Assembly: GCA_020310875.1 (NCBI GenBank) | Contig: CM035439.1 | Span: forward strand, 141,551,139-141,615,138 | Source of the DNA: Ceratopteris richardii | Taxonomy: Eukaryota > Streptophyta > Polypodiopsida > Polypodiales > Pteridaceae | DNA: 64,000 bases | Reading direction: 5' to 3' | In this document: one piece after another, positions 56,357-64,000 of the stretch | Layout: each line of letters starts with the position of its first letter | Numbering within the stretch: position 1 is the stretch's first letter | Made by a program: the position numbers and the translations under genes | The notes under the pieces: generated by a model | What the model was told of the DNA's origin: nothing | The model's database searches: none | The model's input: the letters and a program-made list of their open reading frames with translations, nothing else

Positions 56357-57073
56357 TGTTAGCAGTAGTCAAGGAACTGAAGGACTCACAAGGCAAGGAA
56401 GCTTACGAAGGGAGTCAGAGCGAAGAGAAGGCACAAGCAGACAAAGTAGTCAACGATGATCTGGCAAGTAGGCCATTATTTTTTCAGGACACTAAAGCAT
56501 ATCAAAGAGGGGGACACACAAGGAGAAGGAGCAAGTAGGGAGCTCGAAGATGTGTATGTCAAATCGTTAGAAGAAATCCCTACAACAATAGTGATTTTCA
56601 TCACTAAAAGCCATTGTAGATACCATTTCATATTTTTGTAGCTCCATTTTGTGCAAGCCAAGGAGTCCTTGAACTTGAGGAGCATTTGAAGTAGCTACCT
56701 ACCAATTTTCATAATTTTTAGACTTCGTTTGAGTCTTCAATTAGGCCTTAGAACCTAATTTTTAACTAGGCCGGACACTAGGTCTGGACACGGCCAAAAC
56801 CTAGTCAAAAACTATAAATAGAGCTAGAGAGCTCATTTTTTAGGTTAGCTTGTAATTGATTTGAACTGGTAAGAGCTTTTTGGAAGTAATCTAAAGAACT
56901 CCATTGCTTCTCACTCTTTGTCTTACCTTGTGTGTGCGCGTGTGTGTATGTGTGTGCATGTCAGTGTGCTTCTCACTCACGCACTTGTGCCTTCACTTGC
57001 TCGGGGTCTTCATACCATCCTCACGTCTTCCCGGATTGACATTAAAGGAGGTGCTACTCATCACTCAGCTACA
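56357..57073 (+). repeat. Element D 3' LTR
   Basis: 717 bases, about 98% identical to the 5' LTR. TATAAATAG at 56813-56821. Sequence after GCTACA diverges from the primer-site side of the 5' copy, fixing the boundary to within two bases. Confidence 0.93.
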
Positions 57074-57895
57074 CCGTCGAAAAGCTCGTTGAGAATCCTA
57101 CATGGACCTTGACTGGTTTTTGTAAAAATCATATGTGGAAGTTTAGAACATGTATTTTTAAGTTGGCCATTAGGAGGGATTAAGTGGTCATAGGATTTTG
57201 GGGGTGTTGAGAGTTATTCTAAGGGGGCCCTATACTTTTTGATGTGTGTATGTCAATCCATTGTGGTGAAGGGCAATATTAACTTGTGAACCTTTGCAAG
57301 AACATTGTGAGCAATCAAGGCATTCAAAGCAAGCTAGCAAGGAAGAATACCAAGCTTGGGAGAAGGCTTCCTGGGCTTGTGTAGCGACCGGAGCAACAAG
57401 TGACTGGAGGTTGGAAGTTCTCTCAACCCCCTTTGTCAATCCCTAGCTTAGGTTAAGTGCGACTTACGTGTGGTGAGTAATTACAGCGATGCTAGGCACG
57501 AATCAAGTCCAAGAGAACTAATCATCTAAGTGCAAGCATTAAGTAGGTCTTAAGTACGAAAACCCTAAGGGACAACAGTGAACTTGAATCGATCAATTAT
57601 CAAGTGTGAAATTCACGTAAGTATTCTTGACGGCGTGATTTCAAACAAGAGCTTAACACAATAAACAACGAAAAAGAACAAAGCGATTGATACAAACTAA
57701 CCTACAACGAGATTGTACTTGGGACTAGGGGGTAGAGAAGCCAGACATATGAACCTAAGGTCACGAAGACACTTAGGCCGAGATAGACAAAGCCTCAGGT
57801 CTTCTAAAGCTAGTGTCAATCACACTGCTAGGACTTGGGCCCAGTAGTTGAGTGATTATCCATACACTCTAAGTTCAGAAACAAGCGATTTTGAA
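57074..57895 (+). other. Element H leader, second part
   Basis: Non-coding leader continuing from 40453. It is similar to D 42400-42949, including CCCTTTGTCAATCCCTAGCT at about 57429 and GGGCCCAGTAGTTGAG before gag. Confidence 0.6.
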
Positions 57896-60052
57896 ATGTC
57901 CTATAACATGGAGAGACCAATAGGTAGTTCAGGAGTGGCATACCTAGAAAAGCCAGAAGGACCTTACAAGACTCAACTGGAATATATCAGGACCAATCGT
58001 CTAGGTGCTCGCATCTATGAAGATGGCTGAGAAGGTCTATGGTCCAGATTAAAAACCCAGATCAACCCCATGGACTAGAACATCCGGTAGTCAAGTTAAA
58101 AAATGGAGCATATCTAGATAAAGAAGGTACGATTTATGTGGTCATCACCCTTCCAGATAGGGCAGATGAGTTCAGCAATGTGATCGTAGAGGCTGACATA
58201 GGCAACATAGAGCAAGAGAACTTAGGAAAAGAGCCAAAAACCCCTCGAGGCAAGTCGGTCCTGACGAGAATAATCACTCTAGTGGGTTCCCCTGGACAAT
58301 AGGAGCATAGACTTACTTGTGAGTTGAGAGACGGATGAGGTTTTTTGGAGGTATAAGCCTGAGAAGCCTAATGAAGTGGGAGCACTTACCATCTATGAAT
58401 TCAAAGATCCCGATAGCCCAGGCAAAGTGACCTACTTAGATGATGCTTCGTAGAGAATATTTGTGGTCTTAGAGCATGGGAGACATGCCTACACTTGGAA
58501 GGGTGAAATTCTTTTTCCCCAACCTTGATCCACAGTGTCTTATGGTCACCAAGGAGCTGGAACATCTCAAGCTCATGGGACTCAAAGAGAAAGGAGTAGA
58601 GATAGACCCGAGGTGAGCTTTGCTAACCCACTAGGAAGAGAAAGGATGAGAACAGAGACGGATCGAGAAGAAACTGAGAGATCTAGAGCCCCAAGAAACC
58701 AAAGAAATGCTGATGATTTCCCTTTGCCAAGGCCTAGAGAGCACACTAGGATCATGAGGCCAACCCAGTTGGTGAAGTCCATGAAGAATTACTTCGATGG
58801 CACTGGAGACCCTTACGACCATGTGGTAGAATTTAGGCAAGTCTTGTGAGCTGAACAAGTTGAGGATCTATTCACACCGTACAATGCTTTTCGTCTAACC
58901 CTTAGAACCACAGCCCTTACATGGTTTCAACCACTACATGAGAGGTAGTTTAGGAGCATAGACCAACTTCTAGAGGCCTTCATCACTCATTTTTCTAAGA
59001 GGGGTATACGACACAATACTTCCTCTCTGATTCATAGCTTCAAGCAAACACCTCAAGAGACAGTTAGATTGGCAGGAAGATGGTCTAGGCAATACCTAGA
59101 GAGGTGTCCAGTGCCTGAATTACCCGCACCAGCCAAGCAGGTGGCTTTGTTCTTAGATGGATTGCTGAGCACCAAGCTCAGATCATATGTGTATTTGAAG
59201 GACCCCAAAACCATAGAAGAATGTGTGCGCATGTGCATAGACATTTTGTGGAGGGGACCATATGGCGAGTGTATGTCCCATTATGGCCCACCCCAAGTGA
59301 ATCCTAGTAGCCAGTACTTCACCATAGAGTGAAGGTACACCAACCACACCGCACAAGAGTGCCCTTATAACAAACAAACTATCAGGCCAAATTACCCTCA
59401 GCCATATCCACAACAGGGTAGATTCCAGACCCAGTACCGACCACAGCAGTATGGTAGGCCCCAACAACCCTACCAACCACCCTATCAAGGGCAGCAGAGA
59501 CCTCAACTAGTTCTATCACAAAAACCCCCTGCTCCTCCCAATGTGATTCTAGTGAAATATGCATCGGCAGAAGAAAATCTGAATAGAGCCATAGTCCCAG
59601 TAACACCATTGCTATCTGAAAGTGACCCAAGTGATCATAGTTTTGACTCTACACATATTGATAGCCCACAGGCTTACTACATGCAGTCACCCGAGCATAA
59701 TGAGTCATATTATTATGAAGAACCCAGTGAATCTAGTTGGGAGCCAGATTATACAAATGTCATGTATGCAAACCCCAACTCTAGACCTCAGCCTAGGCAG
59801 ATAAGACCTCCAGTTCCTAGAGGGCCATGTTTCCGATGTCAGGGAGATCACCTCATCCGTGATTGCCCTCTACCAGCACCTACACAAACCCAATCTGTAA
59901 CAATTCAAGGCTTTGGAAAGGAGCATTTGTTACGAGAGTTTCCTAAGAACCCCATCAACATGCCAAAGATCGCTCCTATCAATGTTATTGGGTTAGTAGT
60001 AGACCCTAGAAGAAGTGTGACTTCCACTGCCCCTGTGCAAGTAGTCACCTGA
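57896..60052 (+). pseudogene. Element H gag
   Basis: ATG at 57896 (MSYNMERPIGSSG) matches the D start. TGA at 58028-58030 and later stops and frameshifts break it into pieces, including 58535-58849 and 59069-59332 (capsid: QYLERCPVPELPAPAKQVALFLDGLL). A TGA at 59330-59332 sits at the same place as the D TGA at 44566. Knuckle 2 is intact (CFRCQGDHLIRDC, near 59828-59866); knuckle 3 is ruined by a deletion (GFGKEHLLREFP). A TGA at about 60050 ends the last frame. Confidence 0.75.
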
Positions 60053-61979
60053 GCACAAGCTTTGCAGCACACTCAAGGTGTAGGGTAGGAAAAGAGTTCT
60101 GAGGTTAGCGAGGCAGAGTATAACCAAGAAAAGGACCAGATTTTGGAGAGATGGCTGGGAGAGAATGAAAAGACAATGGTCAAAGAAAATGAGCGAACTT
60201 GAGGAAAGCTTGAGGGAAGCAAAAGCAAAGATAATGGAGCTCACATCTCAAACTCACACTCACACTACCCCACCAGCACCATTTCCCTCTCCCTCCAATA
60301 CATCACTTTCCATTCCCCAACCTTCTAATCCACCACACGTAACCCACCCACCACCCAGAGTAGGATCAGTCCTAGCTGATCCCACTCCTGAGGATCTAGA
60401 CATGATGCTTAAGGCATATCAGGCCAGAATCTAGGAAGGGCGAAATGTGATAGATCATGACAAATGTTACCCTAGAGCCGACCTAGAGATAGAGAGAACA
60501 AAACTTTGTGCTAAGATGGTAGAATTGGCGCAAGCCATGTTTGAAGCCAGTTGCTTGTTCAATGGCTCTAGCTCTACTAGAACACCATTGCATTTTTATG
60601 GTCTATTAGACAGATTGGAGAGGTTACTTGCAACGTCTGGAAAAGGAGCCACCTCCTAGGCTAAGGAGAGGGCAAGTGGTCGAATAAGTATTCCTCCCCA
60701 GGAAGCCTATGTGCCTAACTCCACTGAACTAGACATCACTTCTTCTATGAATCAGTATTCACCAGAATTCTTGCGAGAGATTCAAGAAGAGAAATGGGCT
60801 AAAGAAAGTGAAGACCTGCCTCCAATTGAACTGATGGATGAAATGCACGATCAATTCCCACAGGACATTCCTTCCCTTTATGGAGATCAGGAGAGTGCCA
60901 AATCTCATGAGAGATTAGACTTCGAGTCCAATTCCTTATAGGAACTACCCCATTTCACAGGCCCATGGGAAACTAAGTCTACTTGCATGAGAGCAACCAC
61001 GGTTATGATAAGAAACGAAGACTCAATTATACCTGGGAATACGGAGGTAGTAAGGAATACTAAAGTGCAGTGCAACCTCACTTTAGAAGAGCTACTCAAG
61101 GTTAAGCCTGAATTGTGGAAACATGTAGCCAAACAAGTACCTGACATAGCAAAACCACATTCCCAGGTAGGATCTCATAGAACGGTGCCAGAAATACCCT
61201 TGGACAAGATAGGAGACATGAGTGAAGGAGAAGAAGGAGACACCTATCTTCCCGTTACCCATCAGGGATACACAACCAAGGCAATTTTGGACTCAGGTGC
61301 AGGAGTTGTAATTGCTACCACTTCCCTATGGAAGCGTTAGGGCAAGCTAGCACTCAGGCCAACGAGAATGAAATTGCAGATGGCCGATGGTCACATAGAG
61401 AGACCCTTAGGATTGCTAGAAGGAATAACTCTCACTACATGTGGTGTTGAATTTGAGCATACTTTTGCTATCTGCGACTTTAGCAAAAATCAAGCCTACG
61501 AGATGATTTTGGGAAGGCCATTCATGCAGTAGTTGCAAGTGGTACAAGATTGGGGAACAAATTCCTTGTATTTGAAACACCTAGGTGTTACAACCAAAGT
61601 CAATCTCAAGGATTACTCTCATAGATACGTACCGCCTATTCAATGGAATCCCATCCATAAAGCTAAGGATGACACGCAGTCAATGCATTCCATAAGATCA
61701 GGATCCCAATGGATGCATTAAGACACACACTTATGGATGTGCAAAGTAGTAGTAGATGAAGAGAAGAGAGAACAAGCGAGAGAGTTGGGTGCAAAGGAAA
61801 CTCATAGATCAATTCAAGACCCAGCCTATGCATCTGTAGTATTCCCTGATGAAGAATTTGAACCCCACGGTTGGGCGAAAATTCTAGCAACTATGGATGT
61901 AGCCATCAATGAAGAATAGCGGACACCCCACTGTGATGAGGATGGCTATGACATCTCAGTCTTCACGATAAAGCCAATC
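60053..61979 (+). pseudogene. Element H gag-PR1 linker and first protease
   Basis: Fragments include KKMSELEESLREAKAKIMELTS, the conserved DLDMMLKAYQARI segment (ending at a TAG about 60433), LEELLKVKPELWKHVAKQVP and PR1 with AILDSGAGVVIATTS (DSGA at 61290-61301). Stops occur at 61338-61340 (Trp to TAG), 61530-61532, about 61719 and 61917-61919. Despite this the domain order is identical to D. Confidence 0.72.
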
Positions 61980-63231
61980 ATGTATGACACAGTAATAGAA
62001 GAATGTGAACCTAGCACTAATGCATTTGAGGATGCAAGTGACTCTGATCTAGAGTCAATCATTATGGACCCACCTTTTGCATCAGATGAGGAATATTTCC
62101 ACGAGGTAGAAGCTCACCCTCAGAGACACGAGGAAGGTATGAATGAGGTGAGATTAACCACACAACTGACCACCAAGAGTGAGGGAAAGAAGAGGAAGAA
62201 GAGGGAAGTCACGCGAGAGGAGGAAGAATCCTTGTTTGAGGTCCTTGAAAACTTTAAGAAGTATGAAATGAAAGATAGGAGAGTCATGATAAGAATCCCA
62301 AAACGTGATGCACAAGCAGGAGAGGCCTATGATAACAAAGAAACCACCAAGAAAATTGTGGTAGCCATAGAAGAAGGAGAAGAAAGATGCACGTAGATAG
62401 GTCATGACCTGACGGAAGAAGAAGAGCAAGAGTTGACAGCCTTGCTGAGAGAATACAGAGATGTATTCACTTGGAGTTACAAGGACTTGAAAGGTGTAGA
62501 CCCTAACATATGCTCACACACGATCCCCATGACCTCAGATGCCAGACCCTCTAAGCAGAAGCCATACACATACAATGACAACTTTGCTGCCAAGATCAAA
62601 GAAGAGATAGATCGCTTGGTTGAAGCTCGATTTATCTATGAAATGGAGCACACTGAATGGGTATCCCCCATCGTAGTGGTGCCCAAAAAGAATGGCAAAC
62701 TACGTGTATGCATTAACTTGAAGAAGTTTAACGTAGCCACTATCAGAGATAGTTATCCGCTTCCTATTACTGAGCATCTATTAGAAAGGGTAGCAGACAA
62801 GGAAGTGTACAACTTCTTGGATGGGTTCTCTGGTTATAATCAAGTAGCCATTGCACCAGAAGATCAGCATAAGACGGCTTTTGCCATAGAGTGGGGCATA
62901 TTTGCTTTGCGAGTAATGCCATTTGGTCTAACCAATGCGCCTGCAACCTTCCAGAGGCTGATGTGCCATGTGTTTAAAGAGTTCCTGAGGAAGAATTTGG
63001 AAGTCTATGTTGATGACCTCTATGCTCATTCCAACATTAGACTGACACATATACCTGAACTCAGGCGAGTCTTTGACAAATGTAGAGAATATAAAGTCTG
63101 CTTGAACCCAGAAAAGTGTGTTTTCATGGTCAGACAAGGCAAGATTCTAGGACACATAGTGTCAAAAAACGGCATATCCATTGACCAAGAGAAAGTGAGA
63201 GCTATCGCAGAACTGCCTAGGCCAAGGAATG
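61980..63231 (+). pseudogene. Element H reverse transcriptase, truncated
   Basis: One frame with a TAG at 62394-62396 (Tyr in D). RT retains WVSPIVVVPKKNGKL, FLDGFSGYNQVAIAPEDQ, MPFGLTNAPATFQR and YVDD at 63007-63018, better preserved than in D. Homology stops at RPRN, about 63231, in mid-domain. The following codons are unrelated sequence, marking the right break of element H. Confidence 0.83.
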
Positions 63232-64000
63232 AAAAACAAAACAAGAAAGAAGTAATTGTGTATATGTGTGTGTGTTGTCAGTGTGTTGCAATGGGCTAGT
63301 AGGTGGGTGGAACAACCTTGATCGGGTGATCGAGGCCATGAGCTGACGCTAGTTTCGCAGTAGGCCGGACCTATATGTGGCTATGTGCCTATGTGGGCCG
63401 ATAGGCAGGTGGAGTCCCTTTGGCTGGGTGGTCAAAGCCACGAGCTGACGTCGGTTTTGCATAGGGCTAGCATTGTGCATCACGCGTAAATAAATAAAGA
63501 AAAAGAAAAAAAAGGAGAAAAAGAAAATTCCTCTCTCGAGGGGGGACAAAAGAGAGGCAAGAGAGCATGATGCTCGGATGGGAATGTGTGTATGTGTTGT
63601 GGGGATATGGGTAGATGTGGACTCCTGATGAAGCATGTCAAATCGACGCTTAAGCTCGGCTAGGGTTTTGGCTACAATGTGTCTATGGAAAGCTTGGACT
63701 TAAGGAATCCAATCGTGCTAGTTGCTTTGTTCGTCTGCAAACTTTTGGGAGGTGCTCATTTTGGTTCTTAGGTTGTGCAACTACTTGCGATGTCTTGAAG
63801 CATGTCAACGATGAGTGATCTTGTCGAAATGAGCTCGTGTTAGGCTTGAGTGGTCTTTGCCGCATGTCCATCAATTTAGAGGAGGTGTGGTTGACCTAGC
63901 ATGTAATTTAGTTGAAAAGCGGAAAAAAAAAGCAAAGAGTCGATGAAAAGGAAAGCAAGTAGTAGAAACCCTAGGTCAAAGGGGCATGGAAAATGGACAA
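63232..64000. other. Unassigned right end with diverged duplicated unit and purine-rich run
   Basis: No gene recognised. Two diverged copies of a unit of about 100 bases lie side by side (about 63302-63402 and 63403-63480), sharing GAGCTGACG and the flanking GGTGG..GGTGRTC..GCCA..GAGCTGACG pattern. A purine-rich run is at 63496-63535. A short TG repeat (about 63259-63275) begins the segment. Confidence 0.45.

Larger units (their letters stand above)
40454..57073 (+). mobile_element. Element D: 16.6-kb Ty3/gypsy retrotransposon with two LTRs
   Basis: Two 717-bp LTRs (40454-41170 and 56357-57073) differ at about 13 positions by hand count with no indels, so this is the youngest large element here. 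It contains a tRNA-Asp primer site, leader array, gag, PR1, RT-RNase H, integrase with two zinc modules, PR2, WVPK motifs, a 1,277-codon downstream frame and a polypurine tract. Gag and pol carry a handful of stops and frameshifts. The flanking duplication is imperfect (CTCGT against CCGT). Confidence 0.92.
38818..63231 (+). mobile_element. Element H: Ty3/gypsy retrotransposon interrupted by element D
   Basis: 5' part 38818-40453: truncated LTR, primer site, tandem array. 3' part 57074-63231: rest of leader, gag, PR1 and RT up to just beyond the active site. D lies between. Leader homology to D supports joining the halves: the TAGCTTAGGTTAAGT block at about 42495 in D recurs at 57443. The element breaks off in RT at about 63231, so integrase, PR2, downstream ORF and 3' LTR are missing. 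It is closely related to D and has many stops. Confidence 0.78.

Noticed and set aside
1-64000. tRNA, rRNA or other structural RNA genes
   Set aside because: No cloverleaf or rRNA-like segment was recognised by eye. The tRNA matches are short primer-binding sites only. A tRNAscan or Rfam run would be decisive.

Overview
The window is a piece of a land-plant nuclear genome made almost entirely of nested, decayed LTR retrotransposons of both Ty3/gypsy and Ty1/copia type. The plant assignment rests on the element types, a primer-binding site matching plant tRNA-Asp, copia primer-binding sites matching initiator tRNA-Met, and the lack of bacterial gene organisation. The repeat-dense layout would suit a large-genome plant such as a gymnosperm, fern or lycophyte, but the species cannot be fixed from the sequence. 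No complete host gene is recognised. Two non-LTR reading frames stand out: a zinc-knuckle LINE ORF1-like protein on the minus strand at the left edge (1-1126), and a short signal-peptide ORF (2314-2577) that runs into retrotransposon sequence.

Layout, with letters used throughout. B (+, 2549 to about 10022) is a 5'-truncated gypsy element. C (-, 10028-24010) is a gypsy element flanked by the 5-bp duplication ACTTA. E (-, about 20425-23604) is a copia element inside the 5' LTR of C; a deletion then removed half of E, the rest of that LTR and most of the C leader. F (+, 24016-26451 and 31957 to about 34260) is a decayed copia element split by G (+, 26452-31956), a copia element with duplication ATACT. 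I (-, about 34560-36750) is a second kind of gypsy element, J (-, about 37080-38060) a gag fragment of the B/C/D family, and K (+, about 38085-38815) a copia fragment. H (+, 38818-40453 and 57074-63231) is a gypsy element split by D (+, 40454-57073), a 16.6-kb gypsy element with two 717-bp LTRs that are about 98% identical. The right end (63232-64000) is unassigned.

B, C, D, H and J are one family with an unusual plan. Read across copies it is: LTR, tRNA-Asp primer site, a leader with a CpG-rich tandem array, gag with several zinc knuckles, a first aspartic protease (PR1), RT-RNase H, an integrase with two copies of the H2C2 zinc module, a second aspartic protease (PR2), a stretch of repeated Trp-Val-Pro-Lys motifs, then a long unrecognised ORF before the polypurine tract and 3' LTR. 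All copies carry stops or frameshifts, so none looks autonomous. The second protease, the doubled zinc module, the WVPK repeats and an amber codon at the same place in two diverged copies are the most interesting features.
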